Translations under genes and position numbers: made by a program
The notes under the pieces: generated by a model
Seen by the model: only the letters and a program-made list of their open reading frames with translations
Told to the model about the DNA's origin: nothing
The model's database searches: none
Shown: positions 1 through 8,653 of the stretch, one piece after another
How the letters are laid out: the number at the start of each line of letters is the position of its first letter
How positions within the stretch are numbered: the first letter of the stretch is position 1
IMG/VR virus record: IMGVR_UViG_3300022744_000020
Location: 124,001 to 188,000 of that record
DNA: 64,000 nt
Reading direction: 5' to 3' (one strand)
Source of the DNA: a virus

Positions 1-336
1 GAAAACTAAATCTTTCTGACGAACGGAAGTTCCCCAATTGTTCAGCACCTCTCCGTCGACTTCAAAGTAATAGCGAGCGCCTGGCTGAAAGGCCAGCTTC
101 AACACATAGTCTCGACCATTGTGGTCAAACATCTGTATCTTTCCACCGCATTCTTTGTCGTACCACTTGATGTTTGTTGGAGGATAAGGGGAAACTTCTC
201 CCAGCAATCTAGATTTTCCGGACCCGTTGGTTCCGAGTACGCACTGATTCTTTTTGCTTGGAGTAATAACGAATTTATTGATAGCGTTGAGATCAAAACG
301 CTTAAATCCAACGATCTCCATGTGTTTCAGTTTCAT
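1..336 (-). CDS. Rad50/SbcC/gp46-like ATPase, N-terminal part (runs off the window)
   Basis: Reading the reverse strand from the ATG at 334-336 gives 112 codons open to the window edge. The N-terminus has the layout of an SMC/Rad50 half-ABC ATPase: a beta strand (MEIVGFKRFDL), then a Walker A loop GTNGSGKS at about residues 36-43, followed by a segment rich in aromatic residues. The family (T4 gp46, SbcC, Rad50) pairs with an Mre11-type nuclease to resect DNA ends in phage recombination. A GGAG sequence lies 9 bases before the ATG. The coiled coil, signature motif and Walker B lie outside the window, so the assignment rests on the Walker A context. A RecF-like or other SMC-like ATPase is the main alternative. 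Confidence 0.75.
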   Translation of the reverse strand, partial: MKLKHMEIVGFKRFDLNAINKFVITPSKKNQCVLGTNGSGKSRLLGEVSPYPPTNIKWYDKECGGKIQMFDHNGRDYVLKLAFQPGARYYFEVDGEVLNNWGTSVRQKDLVF

Positions 337-404
337 TTTTTATTGCTCCAATTAGCACACAACCCATGTAGTGATATGCTTAATTTACACCATAAGAGGA
401 ATTT

Positions 405-1268
405 ATGCTGCCGGATGACCTTGCTTCCGCGTTGAGATTTTGGTCCGATGGCGTTGTTGCTCAGAATAAAAAACTGGGGTCCATGGTCATCGAAGTGATC
501 CCATTGGAGAAGACACCGTATCTTGATAAGGATCTGTCGGCTACGCCGACTGTCGCTAAGACCACGGGCAAAGATGCGTTTGGAGGAGAATACAGCGTAG
601 AAGCTGAGACTCGAGCAAGCATTCAAGCAACTTGGCTTCCTCTGGGGGGAAGCAACCGCATCACGGCACCAGATGTTCGTCGCGGAGAGCCGGTAAGTAT
701 TGTTCGCTTTGCGAATCAAGACAAATACTACTGGGTGACGACACTCTTAGGTCAAAAGCTGCGTAAGCTAGAGACGGTAATTTTCGCATTCAGCGGCACT
801 AAAGACGAGAACGCCGAGGTTAGCCCTGAAACGCACTATTTCCTAGAGATAAGCACCCACCGGGGACAGGTCACTTTTCATACGAGTAAAGCCAACGGAG
901 AGCCCTACTCGTATGATCTGCAAATTGATACAAAGAACGGAAAGTTTCATTTCCAAGACGACGTCTCTAATTCGGTCTACTTGAATTCGGCACAAGCTCG
1001 ACTCAAGATGAGGAATACGAATGGGGCGTTCTTTGACATGTTAGCGGATGACATTACGATATCCGCGCCAAACAGAATCACGGTTAATTGTAAAGAGTAC
1101 GTTTGCTCTGCCTCCAGCTCTTATCAGGTAACAACGCAAGCATATACCGTTTCCAGCGGAACGGTAGGCTACAATTCTAGCGGAGCTTTCAGTATTGGTG
1201 CCAATGGCTTCTCGGTCGAGGGTGGAAGCTACGCAACGATCATGTCGATGAACACTATTGTGGAGTAA
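405..1268 (+). CDS. Baseplate central spike-like protein (gp5/gpV type)
   Basis: The 287-residue protein probably forms the membrane-piercing spike under the baseplate. The middle has beta-rich sequence compatible with an OB-fold. The last 90 residues are a run of short Ser/Thr/Gly/Asn-rich strands (ITISAPNRITVN, YTVSSGTVGYNSSG) typical of the trimeric beta-helix of gp5 C-terminal domains and of P2 gpV. There is no lysozyme domain. The stop codon overlaps the start of the PAAR gene, and a spike followed by PAAR is the standard order in contractile systems. The start at 405 has AGAGGA a few bases upstream. The assignment is from architecture and neighbour, not from a decisive motif. Confidence 0.65.
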   Translation: MLPDDLASALRFWSDGVVAQNKKLGSMVIEVIPLEKTPYLDKDLSATPTVAKTTGKDAFGGEYSVEAETRASIQATWLPLGGSNRITAPDVRRGEPVSIVRFANQDKYYWVTTLLGQKLRKLETVIFAFSGTKDENAEVSPETHYFLEISTHRGQVTFHTSKANGEPYSYDLQIDTKNGKFHFQDDVSNSVYLNSAQARLKMRNTNGAFFDMLADDITISAPNRITVNCKEYVCSASSSYQVTTQAYTVSSGTVGYNSSGAFSIGANGFSVEGGSYATIMSMNTIVE

Positions 1269-1531
1269 TGATGGCCAGAAGAATCGCAGTCTTAGGGGAT
1301 ACGAGCAGCCATGGTGGCTCAGTTATTTCTGCCGGAGGTAAGTTTAGAATCGGTGGCAAATGGGTAGTGGTAGATGGTGACGCTCACGCATGTCCGAAAA
1401 GACATCACGGAATCACCCCGATTTCTGGAACTGGTTCCGTTAAGAGTGGTGGCCGACGAGCGGTAGTAGATGGCGATTCTGCGGCTTGTGGGGCCTCCAT
1501 TAACGCTAGTAGTAGCGTGGGTACCAAATAG
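1268..1531 (+). CDS. PAAR-domain spike tip protein
   Basis: The 87-residue protein is a PAAR repeat protein, the metal-bound cone that sharpens the tip of the tail spike. It shows two halves of the repeat: SSHGGSVISAGG with GDAHACPKRHHG, and GTGSVKSGGRRAVVDGDSAACG. Conserved His and Cys residues (HGG, CPKRHH, AACG) would bind the metal. The ATG overlaps the preceding spike stop codon (TAATGATGG), so the two are translationally coupled. Its length fits the family. A strong hairpin terminator follows at once. Confidence 0.9.
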   Translation: MMARRIAVLGDTSSHGGSVISAGGKFRIGGKWVVVDGDAHACPKRHHGITPISGTGSVKSGGRRAVVDGDSAACGASINASSSVGTK

Positions 1532-1536
1532 TCATT

Positions 1537-1579
1537 ATAATCCACCACAGGAGCCTTGAGGGGCCCTGTGGTGGATTAT
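1537..1579. terminator. Bidirectional hairpin terminator
   Basis: A perfect 15-bp inverted repeat (ATAATCCACCACAGG and its complement) with a 13-base loop lies between the convergent PAAR gene and the minus-strand gene that ends at 1589. Its symmetry suits termination in both directions. Confidence 0.8.
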
Positions 1580-1588
1580 GTGCTTGAT

Positions 1589-2824
1589 TTAATTGAAGTC
1601 TTTCCCAATCTCCAAAAAGCAAGCCCGAGAAAGCGTCGTGGCGCGTTGAGGATCTCTTGCGTCTGAATAGCTGATCAGGTTTTTCAAATTGGAACTGTGA
1701 TAAGCTCGCTTTTGATCGTAAGCATCTTTACACCAAAGGGTGTATTTCCCGAACTCGGAGGTTTTCCAATACTCAGGCATCCTCCCGCTTCCGGTCACGA
1801 TTGGCCATTTAGGATCTACCTGGGTGAGATACTGATTCGGGATCCCCACGTTGCGAAGATGGTGAGTGCACGAATACAGATGTTTGGCATTCACGATCAC
1901 GGCAAAAGACTGACTGAGCTTCAGGTACTTTGTCAAGAAAGCATCCGAAGTAATCTGAGCCATCGAAAACTGAGAGGGGTTGTGAGGGGAGCTGACCAAT
2001 CCCAACTCACTAAAGTCCAGGAACTGACTAGCCTCATACAGCCGATCGAGCAGTTGATAGTTCTGAACATCCCACGCAAAGGTGTTTGGAGAGACGCGTC
2101 GGATACTTGCAGAGTCCGGCAGAATCAAATACCCACCGATAACAAAGATCACTTGCTTGTCGCTCAGATCCCGATCGAAATGGATATACGTCGACAACGC
2201 CATCGGTTCAGGATTAGATCCCTTGACGATATTTTCATCTTGGATCTTCACGTACTCGATTTCTCCGACGTTGAAGAAAGAAAGAATCCCGCACTGATTC
2301 TGACCACATCTACGGTTGCTCTTCATAGCGTCTTTCACCACGACGCCATTAATTTTGTCTGTTCCGATATAGTGCCAAAATCCGTTAATTGACACCATGC
2401 AGTTCTTGACAAAAGACTCGTAGTCTGAAGGAGGTTGACTGCGCGTCAGCAAAAGGTCATCAAGAAGCTCTGCAGCTCCAGTAACTCCGTAAATAGGCGA
2501 GTACGGATAGGCGGTGTAGTTCACCGCGAATGCATCCGAGTAACGGCAAGTCTTTACTTCGAAATTGGGTTTGTCGCACGTGACCAAAGAAGACGACCCT
2601 AAATCGATCAGCAGCTCGTCAAAGCGCTTACCGTATTGAGAGTAAATCGGAAGGAATTGATTAACGTCGATAAATTCCGGGGTACTGTCGCCGTACTGTA
2701 CTTGAGCGTAGATAGCCCGAAATCGTTCGAACAACATTCTCACCGTAAAAGAATTTACGTCGATGGTTTGCCAACGTTGGTCAATACCGCGGAGAATGCC
2801 TTTGAGTTCCAGGAGACGATACAT
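1589..2824 (-). CDS. Unassigned virion-type protein, 411 residues
   Basis: I do not recognise a family. The sequence is soluble and mixed alpha/beta, with many aromatic residues and no signal peptide or membrane span. It is divergent from the gene at 2906 and convergent on the spike/PAAR pair, inside a block of virion genes, so a structural or tail-assembly role is likely. It contains a Cys pair (RRCGQNQCG, about residues 171-179) that could bind a metal. The start at 2824 leaves 81 bases to the divergent gene. Confidence 0.6.
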   Translation of the reverse strand: MYRLLELKGILRGIDQRWQTIDVNSFTVRMLFERFRAIYAQVQYGDSTPEFIDVNQFLPIYSQYGKRFDELLIDLGSSSLVTCDKPNFEVKTCRYSDAFAVNYTAYPYSPIYGVTGAAELLDDLLLTRSQPPSDYESFVKNCMVSINGFWHYIGTDKINGVVVKDAMKSNRRCGQNQCGILSFFNVGEIEYVKIQDENIVKGSNPEPMALSTYIHFDRDLSDKQVIFVIGGYLILPDSASIRRVSPNTFAWDVQNYQLLDRLYEASQFLDFSELGLVSSPHNPSQFSMAQITSDAFLTKYLKLSQSFAVIVNAKHLYSCTHHLRNVGIPNQYLTQVDPKWPIVTGSGRMPEYWKTSEFGKYTLWCKDAYDQKRAYHSSNLKNLISYSDARDPQRATTLSRACFLEIGKDFN

Positions 2825-2905
2825 GGCAGATGCCCTTTAAGAGAAAATTGGATTGGGTGGAAACGATCAAAATCCTATAGCCGACACTTACTTATAGGAC
2901 CCGTC

Positions 2906-3850
2906 ATGCCATTTAGTTATTCTTTTGATCAAACCGGGCAAGACCCGGCAAATAAAGTCACGGGAGAAACCCACATCATTACGGCGGTCAATCATCCTGA
3001 CTTTCATCTGATTGTCCCGACCTATGGTCCGTTCTTTGCCAACGACTCTTTCAAGGCATTTTACCGGGAAGCGGGAGGAGCCTCCCGACCACTGGCCGAA
3101 GGGGTTGATTTCCACTTCGGTCACGACTTTATCGAAGCTCGAGAATCTCTGAAGCTTCCTGTGTCGGCAAGCATCGTTTTGCTGAATCGGGATTTGGCCG
3201 GAGAAATCGTCACGAACTACCAGGCATTGGGTGGCAAATGGTCGATCAACCCTTTGGCTATTCAGCAAGCGCTGATTGACAAGCTTCGAAATCCTCGAGT
3301 GATTTCATACGAGCAGATCGCCAATCTGCCTGAACGCTTTCCGGTCATCAATCACCCACTGAACATTGAAGATGTTCATGGCATGGCTGAGATTCGGGAC
3401 ATGATTCTGAAGGTGGCTGAAGCCATCACGAACAAGGTTGTCAGTGGTTCCGGTACTCCGTTCAATCTGGAAGTCCGCCCTTTCACCAAAAAATCTATCG
3501 GATTGGGATCGGTGGTAAACGCTGGTTTTGCGTCGGATGAAACCAGTCGTCTTGGGGAGGCTCTGAACCTTTATTTGAATCCTCGTGGCGGACGACTGGT
3601 TGCTGAAAAGGTCGTCGCTCTGTTCTTTGACAAGTACCTCAAGGACACTTTTTCAAATGTTCCGCCGAGTGCCGGTACTTGGACCACGGGGCAGTACGTT
3701 TACTGTACCAATCCGACAGTGAAAGATTTTCCTCCCAGTCATCCGATGTACGGAGTGAAATATCGCGTCCGAGGATGGAAGAGACTCACCAATGGAAGCA
3801 CGCACGTTCTTGAAACTGATTGGATGACGGATCCGATGATTCTGATCTGA
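2906..3850 (+). CDS. Unassigned virion-type protein, 314 residues
   Basis: The open frame extends upstream to 2636, but that part overlaps the divergent minus-strand gene. ATG 2906 (MPFSYSFDQT), with a weak AGGAC ahead, is the sensible start. No family is recognised. The N-terminal half is rich in strands (THIITAVNHPDFHLIVPTYG) and the C-terminus (GQYVYCTNPTVKDFPP, GVKYRVRGWKRLTNG) looks like a small beta domain of the kind seen in tail and neck proteins. Position between spike and assembly genes supports a virion role. Confidence 0.6.
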   Translation: MPFSYSFDQTGQDPANKVTGETHIITAVNHPDFHLIVPTYGPFFANDSFKAFYREAGGASRPLAEGVDFHFGHDFIEARESLKLPVSASIVLLNRDLAGEIVTNYQALGGKWSINPLAIQQALIDKLRNPRVISYEQIANLPERFPVINHPLNIEDVHGMAEIRDMILKVAEAITNKVVSGSGTPFNLEVRPFTKKSIGLGSVVNAGFASDETSRLGEALNLYLNPRGGRLVAEKVVALFFDKYLKDTFSNVPPSAGTWTTGQYVYCTNPTVKDFPPSHPMYGVKYRVRGWKRLTNGSTHVLETDWMTDPMILI

Positions 3851-3856
3851 CAGCAG

Positions 3857-3899
3857 CATACCCCACCATCTAGGAGAACATCCTAGATGGTGGGGTATG
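3857..3899. terminator. Bidirectional hairpin terminator
   Basis: A 19-bp perfect inverted repeat (CATACCCCACCATCTAGGA and its complement) with a 5-base loop lies between the convergent genes that end at 3850 and 3906. Confidence 0.85.
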
Positions 3900-3905
3900 T
3901 GTGTT

Positions 3906-4433
3906 TCAAGCTGCTCGAAGTTTCTCTAATTCGGCATCTAACCTTTCTTTCTCTTCTTTGTCTTTCTTTATCGCATCTTGGAGCTTTCTTTGACCATATT
4001 GGATAATCAAAGAGACTTCAAGACTCGAGCGCTTTAGAAACTTATCTATATCCAGGCCCGTGAGGTCCTTGATTTTCAACTCGTCGTAAAGCTTCAGGAG
4101 AGAAGAAAAGCGATCGAAGGGGTCAGGGTTTTCACTGTCATGATACTCGATGCCGACCAGAGGTCTGGCGTAAGAATCCCCTAACTCCGCTTCTTTGATT
4201 GCTTGACCCACGTGATCAAAAACTCCGAAGTCTTGCTGATACGCCTCGGTCAGATAACGGTGTGCGGTTACGCGATCCTCCGCCACTACTGAATCTAAGA
4301 CGTATTGCAAGTAAGGTCTTGGGGTTTTATCCGGGTTCAACGGATCTTTCTTCCAAGGGTTCTCTTCGAAGTCTGGATCTAGTACATGGATCAGCGACGA
4401 CGAATTCGGGGAATCTTGCCTTCGAGCAGCGAG
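3906..4433 (-). CDS. Frameshift extension frame of the 4391-5824 gene (tail-assembly-chaperone-like)
   Basis: This minus-strand frame stays open from the slippery site at 4433-4439 down to the stop at 3906. It has no ATG near its beginning: the first usable initiator is a TTG at 4340 without a convincing ribosome binding site. It lies in the -1 frame relative to the gene that ends at 4391, and no stop intervenes, so a -1 slip would add 175 residues and give a fusion of about 639 residues. The C-terminal 50 residues are charged helix (KKDKEEKERLDAELEKLRAA). The arrangement is like lambda G/GT, where a shifted fraction recruits the tape measure. Independent expression from TTG 4340 (144 residues) is the alternative. 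Confidence 0.65.
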   Translation of the reverse strand, partial: LAARRQDSPNSSSLIHVLDPDFEENPWKKDPLNPDKTPRPYLQYVLDSVVAEDRVTAHRYLTEAYQQDFGVFDHVGQAIKEAELGDSYARPLVGIEYHDSENPDPFDRFSSLLKLYDELKIKDLTGLDIDKFLKRSSLEVSLIIQYGQRKLQDAIKKDKEEKERLDAELEKLRAA

Positions 4434-5824
4434 AAAAAAACCCGGTTCAGATCGATAGGAATGATGTTGGGGAACGCATCACCTTCCTTGGCGAGCTTCT
4501 GGGGTTTCTTGCACTCCGTGCAAGTGAATGTCCACGTACCCACTACCGCGACCAGGGAGTCATTCTTGAACTCCTTCATGGCCTTGAAATACATCTCTCG
4601 CAGATCGTCGTCGGCCGAGAGTCGCGGCAGCAGGGTTTCAGTGATCTGCTCACGATCCGTGACGCTGGCCTGCTTGAGAGCGATGCGTTCGACGAAATGA
4701 GAGAACTGACACATCGCGGTGGCTTGCGATTGCGTGTACAGGAAACCGTTGCGGCGCTCGATGCTCTCCACGACTGCGTTTCCATAGGCTTCCACCAGTG
4801 ACTCCACCCACTGGTTGCTTTCTTGGAAGTAGCGTTCCAGGTTGCTCGGGGCCAGGATGATCTGCAGACCGGTCTTGTCGTAGGTCAGAGTGTTGGCCGT
4901 GCGCACCTGGAATTCGTCCTGGTACGCCTTCAGATCCGCCGGAGTCATGCTGTTGGGAGCACGCTTCCACCAGTGACTGCGCTGCCATGGCGTGAAGCGA
5001 CTCCGATCGACGTGGATCTGATAAGCCATGTCTGCCGTGATCTTTTCCTCGTGAGTGCACTTCAGGGGATCCACGATGCAGTACCGGCGGTACTGGTATC
5101 CTCGCGGATAGATCACCGAGATCAGCGCCGCCTTCAGGAGAGGAAGATCGAAGACCGAGATGTATTTGGTGTACGACTCGCCAGCCGGAAGAGCCAGGGA
5201 GCTGGAGTGGATACAACGGCTGAGGATGAAGTTGACGATTGCTTCATCCACATAGGCCGTGTTCGAAGAGAAGGCCAGACCGTAGGTTTGACGACCCAGT
5301 TCGATTTTTTGATCGTGGATGACCCGGTACAGATCGACCACCTCACCTTCGTCTGGCGTACGCAGTCGAAGCCAGAAGCCCGAGTGCCACAGCGGAAAGG
5401 ACTTGGTGACGATGCTGCGCTGACCTTCCAGAATGAGGGAAGCCGCGATCTCCGGATTCACCGAGTCAGTACGCTTTCGCGTCGGCTCCGAAACACCGAT
5501 CTCTCCGTTTTCATGCTGGAGAGTTTTCGACCAGTCGGCGCCTTCGCGCTCCACCGCACCCACGAAGTCTTGCTCGTACGTCAGGATTTTGATGGACTCT
5601 TTGACCCCATCCATCCAACGCCGAGCGCTGTCACCCTTGAAGTCTTCGTTGGGGACACGGCTGGCGAAATCGTTGATCTGACTGTACGTGCCAGAAGGCA
5701 TCGCAATGTCTTCGAGGTACTCGACGAATTGGGTGTTCAGCACATGTCCCGGCTGGGGTTCAGGTGCTTGGTCGTAGTCGAACTCGTCGATCGGTTCTTG
5801 GCTGGGGTTCAGTTCTTCGCTCAT
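4391..5824 (-). CDS. Candidate tail assembly chaperone / baseplate assembly protein, 477 residues
   Basis: The first 35 residues are acidic and Pro-rich. The middle has a segment FPLWHSGFWLRLRTPDEGEV, then a long helical region. Near the C-terminus is FTCTECKKPQ followed by IPIDLNRVFFSLL: a CxxC element and an aromatic-rich tail that resemble, to my reading, the small hub/chaperone proteins of T4-like phages (gp26/gp51 type). That resemblance is inference. The ORF ends 14 codons after the slippery TTTTTTC, and the downstream -1 frame is open, which favours a chaperone with a shifted long form. Codons here are GC-rich. It follows the coiled-coil gene at 5847-6329 by 22 bases, so the two are probably one transcript. 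Confidence 0.6.
   Translation of the reverse strand: MSEELNPSQEPIDEFDYDQAPEPQPGHVLNTQFVEYLEDIAMPSGTYSQINDFASRVPNEDFKGDSARRWMDGVKESIKILTYEQDFVGAVEREGADWSKTLQHENGEIGVSEPTRKRTDSVNPEIAASLILEGQRSIVTKSFPLWHSGFWLRLRTPDEGEVVDLYRVIHDQKIELGRQTYGLAFSSNTAYVDEAIVNFILSRCIHSSSLALPAGESYTKYISVFDLPLLKAALISVIYPRGYQYRRYCIVDPLKCTHEEKITADMAYQIHVDRSRFTPWQRSHWWKRAPNSMTPADLKAYQDEFQVRTANTLTYDKTGLQIILAPSNLERYFQESNQWVESLVEAYGNAVVESIERRNGFLYTQSQATAMCQFSHFVERIALKQASVTDREQITETLLPRLSADDDLREMYFKAMKEFKNDSLVAVVGTWTFTCTECKKPQKLAKEGDAFPNIIPIDLNRVFFSLLEGKIPRIRRR
4433..4439 (-). other. Candidate -1 programmed frameshift site
   Basis: On the minus strand the 477-codon gene reads GTT TTT TTC here, so the heptamer T TTT TTC fits X XXY YYZ with both tRNAs able to re-pair after a one-base backward slip. 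It sits 14 codons before the zero-frame stop, and the -1 frame is then open for 175 codons. I see no strong stem-loop or pseudoknot just downstream. Confidence 0.65.
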
Positions 5825-5846
5825 GGAGTTGGTCCGAGTGGGTGGA

Positions 5847-6329
5847 TTAACGGGCCGTCATTTCGACGATCTGATCGTGCAGGGGAACCACGTTCTTTTG
5901 GAAATATTCGAACAGGATCATCGCGTTGGAGTACACCTCCATTGCTTTGGCGTTTTCTTCCAGGCCATTGACGAGGCCCGTGCGCCCTTGAACCTGAGAT
6001 TGGAGCTGTTGGTTCTGAAGGCGAAGCCGCTGGAAGTCCTGACTGATCGTGGTGACCAGGCGGGTGAGTTCAGCCACACTTTCATCCGTGCCGCCGGGAC
6101 ATCCGCGCTTGTGATATTCCGTCACGACGTGGCCGACGCTGGAAGCAGCCTCCTCCATCACGCCTTCGAATTGGGTCGTCACCGTGACGATGGTGGCCCA
6201 GTCGGTTTTCTGGTTATCGGGGATGTCGATCCCCGCTTCGCTCATGAAAGCATCGACTTGACCAAAAACGGTGTTTTCGTTCGGGTCCATTTGTCCGGTG
6301 GGGGAGACCGTGACGGAAATTTCAGACAT
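5847..6329 (-). CDS. Coiled-coil protein of the tail-assembly group, 160 residues
   Basis: No family recognised. The N-terminal 40 residues are polar. Residues of about 85-135 (ELTRLVTTISQDFQRLRLQN, then a Gln-rich run) predict a coiled coil, and the C-terminus is amphipathic helix. It is the first gene of a minus-strand group and lies 22 bases ahead of the candidate assembly chaperone. Its size and helical content suit a virion or assembly cofactor. The start has GGCTCACCC upstream rather than a clear Shine-Dalgarno, so a start a few codons later cannot be excluded. Confidence 0.6.
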   Translation of the reverse strand: MSEISVTVSPTGQMDPNENTVFGQVDAFMSEAGIDIPDNQKTDWATIVTVTTQFEGVMEEAASSVGHVVTEYHKRGCPGGTDESVAELTRLVTTISQDFQRLRLQNQQLQSQVQGRTGLVNGLEENAKAMEVYSNAMILFEYFQKNVVPLHDQIVEMTAR

Positions 6330-6485
6330 GGGTGAGCCTTTATGAATTCGTGGAAAGTGTCCGATTTTATGATGAGTCTAAAATTCGGCTACAAATGATT
6401 GTAGCCCTAGTTAAAAATACGCCGTTATTCTTAGGCCCTCGGTCAAGAATAGCTAGCCCAAAATAACCCAACTGTAGAGGTTTGC

Positions 6486-7343
6486 ATGCTGAGCAGCAAT
6501 GAAGTATTTACTCTTTTAGTCAAAACCTGCAACGACCACCGTCCGATGCTCTACCGTCGCATGGAGGGTATTTTTGAAAAATACAACGTAACCGCGTGGT
6601 TGGAAATCATCGATCTGGCAATCATGAACCGAGAAAACCTCTCAGGGTCTGAAATGGCCGGGCTGATTTTCGAACAGCTCTCGATGATTGCGGACGATCT
6701 GTTCCAGGTCCAAGGCGTCAATCTTAACTCGGACGCTGAGATTCCGCTTTCGATCAAAGCGGAAATGCTCGAGGGGATGAACGCAATCACGACCTACGAG
6801 GACAAGCTCACGATGATGCGCCTGATGGAGTCCGACTCTTCGCCTGAGGAAAAGTACGCCGAGGCTTTGAGTTTGGTTTGTGCGGTTGACGTTGGCACCA
6901 TGCTGAGCTATGTCGAGAGCGTGGAAGATCACTTCCCGACATTGGTTATCAATGCGCTTGCTTACGTTGAGGAGCAAGAGGCTCTCAAATCTTTCACGCC
7001 CATCATCGGTAGAATGAAGGACTTTATTTCTCGAGTGCTCAGTTTAGGCGATCACCCGCTGCTGAAGTATTTAGATCAGAACACCACCATCGGACTGGAG
7101 TTTTCTCAGTACGTGGAAATGGAGAAAGTCAATGGGTTGTTCTCCGGCGATTTGTTAGAAGATACTCCGGCGCGAGAGGCTGCCGTTTCTTTGGTTCTTT
7201 TGGCATGCTTGAGCAAAGACGGTTTCCAGAATCCTCAAGTCACAGTCCAAGACTATATCTTCAAGGAGTTCAAGGACACTCAGATTGCTACGAAGCTCTG
7301 CGTGTTCATGAATGAGGTTTTGGCTCAACTCAATCGTGGCTAA
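6486..7343 (+). CDS. Unknown protein encoded just ahead of the RNA polymerase fragment, 285 residues
   Basis: No recognised family. The protein is acidic and almost wholly helical (many Leu/Met/Glu repeats), with no membrane span. GTAGAGG lies upstream of ATG 6486. Only two bases separate its stop from the next start at 7346, so it is cotranslated with the beta-prime fragment. An accessory RNA polymerase subunit is possible, since the phiKZ non-virion enzyme has an extra subunit without cellular homologues, but nothing in this sequence proves it. Confidence 0.65.
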   Translation: MLSSNEVFTLLVKTCNDHRPMLYRRMEGIFEKYNVTAWLEIIDLAIMNRENLSGSEMAGLIFEQLSMIADDLFQVQGVNLNSDAEIPLSIKAEMLEGMNAITTYEDKLTMMRLMESDSSPEEKYAEALSLVCAVDVGTMLSYVESVEDHFPTLVINALAYVEEQEALKSFTPIIGRMKDFISRVLSLGDHPLLKYLDQNTTIGLEFSQYVEMEKVNGLFSGDLLEDTPAREAAVSLVLLACLSKDGFQNPQVTVQDYIFKEFKDTQIATKLCVFMNEVLAQLNRG

Positions 7344-7345
7344 TC

Positions 7346-8641
7346 ATGATCGTCGAAGAATACTTTATCAAAGCCTGCCAGGCGGGAATGTACCGCGTCG
7401 CTGATTGGGTTATCTCTGTATTCAGCATGACCTCTGGTGATCCCGAAGTCATTGAGCCTTACGCTCTGGTGTCCGATCCAACGGGGTATTATTATTTTGA
7501 CGAGAACCTGGTCAAACAAAAGATCGTCGGCTCTATCGCTACCAAACCTCTCTTGGAAGTGAATGAAGAGCTGATGATCAAGCCTGGGGACATTCCCAAT
7601 CTACAGCAGGAGATCCGGACGACTTACGGCAACCTACTGGGAAATTGGATTGTTCTTGTTTACGGACTTGGTTCTCGGATCCCCTACATCAACGACCGCA
7701 TCAACATCAAAGCGGTCGAAGACCAGATTCTCAAGCGGTTTGAATCTGATCCTGAAAACGAAGAGGACCGAGACCCCGAGAAGATTTATGTTTCGGACTA
7801 CCTCAACTACACCGACGGCGTTTTCTTCCTGACCGAAGTCACTCAAGTTTTCACGGTCGCCAACACGGAAAAGAACATCCTCCCTCCCGATGGGTTGAAA
7901 GAATATCGACAAAGCCTGCTGGACAAATACCGCAATGAGCTGGACAAGCCAGAAGTCGTCGCCATGATCGATCGATTGCTGATCGAGTTCGACGCCAGAT
8001 GGCGGGGCAATGACGAAGGCAATAAATTCCTAGATGTTTCTGGGAAGGCCGTGAAAATGGTTCGCCGTCAGAAGTTCCTGATGGTGGGCAATGTAGGCGG
8101 CCTCGGGGAAGTCAAGGGCAGTGGCGGGTTTGTTGGAAAGAGTCTTTACGAAGGGATTGATACAGACAACTGGGAAGCGCTCAACGACACCCTGCGTGGT
8201 GGCTCCTACGGTCGTGGTCAAGAAACCATGTTGTCGGGCGTGGACGTGAAGTGGTTGGAGCGTATCTCCTCTGGTGTTCGAGTCATTGACGGTTTTTGCG
8301 GCACCAAAGTTGGTAGGCCGATGACCATCACAAAGGCTTTGATCCCTAAGATCGTTGGCTTCAGTGAAATTACCGCGCAGGGGCAAACACCGATCGACAC
8401 CGAAGAGCAGGCTGGTACCTACTTGGGCAAGACCATCATGGTCAGCTCTCCGATGTTCTGTATCCAGGAGGGGATCGATCGTTGTGGTATTTGCATGGGT
8501 GCTCGTCTGAGAGCCGCTCCAGACGCGGCCTCAAAGTCCCTGTCAAACGAAGCCTCGATCATGATGAACATCTTCATGGCCAAGATGCACGGGACGGCGC
8601 TAGAGACCGTTCGGATGGATCCAGTCACCACGCTGTATTGA
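7346..8641 (+). CDS. RNA polymerase beta-prime subunit, central fragment ending at the trigger loop
   Basis: This 431-residue protein aligns by eye with E. coli beta-prime from just after the catalytic Asp loop to the trigger loop. TTYGNLLGNWIVLVYGLG (from 92) matches TTVGRAILWMIVPKGL. SLYEGID (about 270) and LRGGSYGRGQETMLSG (about 283) match the FREGLN and bridge-helix region. Cys318 (CGTKVG), Cys372, Cys380 and Cys383 (CIQEGIDRCGICMGARL) reproduce zinc site 2, including the CxxC ending. NEASIMMN...HGTALETVR then matches GEAIGVIA...PGTQLTMR, after which the ORF stops. The catalytic NADFDGD motif and everything beyond the trigger loop are absent, so partner subunits must be encoded elsewhere, as in phiKZ-type split polymerases. 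A degenerate homing-endonuclease gene starts 13 bases later. Confidence 0.85.
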   Translation: MIVEEYFIKACQAGMYRVADWVISVFSMTSGDPEVIEPYALVSDPTGYYYFDENLVKQKIVGSIATKPLLEVNEELMIKPGDIPNLQQEIRTTYGNLLGNWIVLVYGLGSRIPYINDRINIKAVEDQILKRFESDPENEEDRDPEKIYVSDYLNYTDGVFFLTEVTQVFTVANTEKNILPPDGLKEYRQSLLDKYRNELDKPEVVAMIDRLLIEFDARWRGNDEGNKFLDVSGKAVKMVRRQKFLMVGNVGGLGEVKGSGGFVGKSLYEGIDTDNWEALNDTLRGGSYGRGQETMLSGVDVKWLERISSGVRVIDGFCGTKVGRPMTITKALIPKIVGFSEITAQGQTPIDTEEQAGTYLGKTIMVSSPMFCIQEGIDRCGICMGARLRAAPDAASKSLSNEASIMMNIFMAKMHGTALETVRMDPVTTLY

Positions 8642-8653
8642 TCTCTCAACGAA

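Noticed and set aside
4823-5971. Plus-strand open frame of 382 codons opposite the chaperone-like gene
   Set aside because: It overlaps two minus-strand genes in a region of biased codons; composition is Arg/His/Val-rich without a domain, so it is a shadow.
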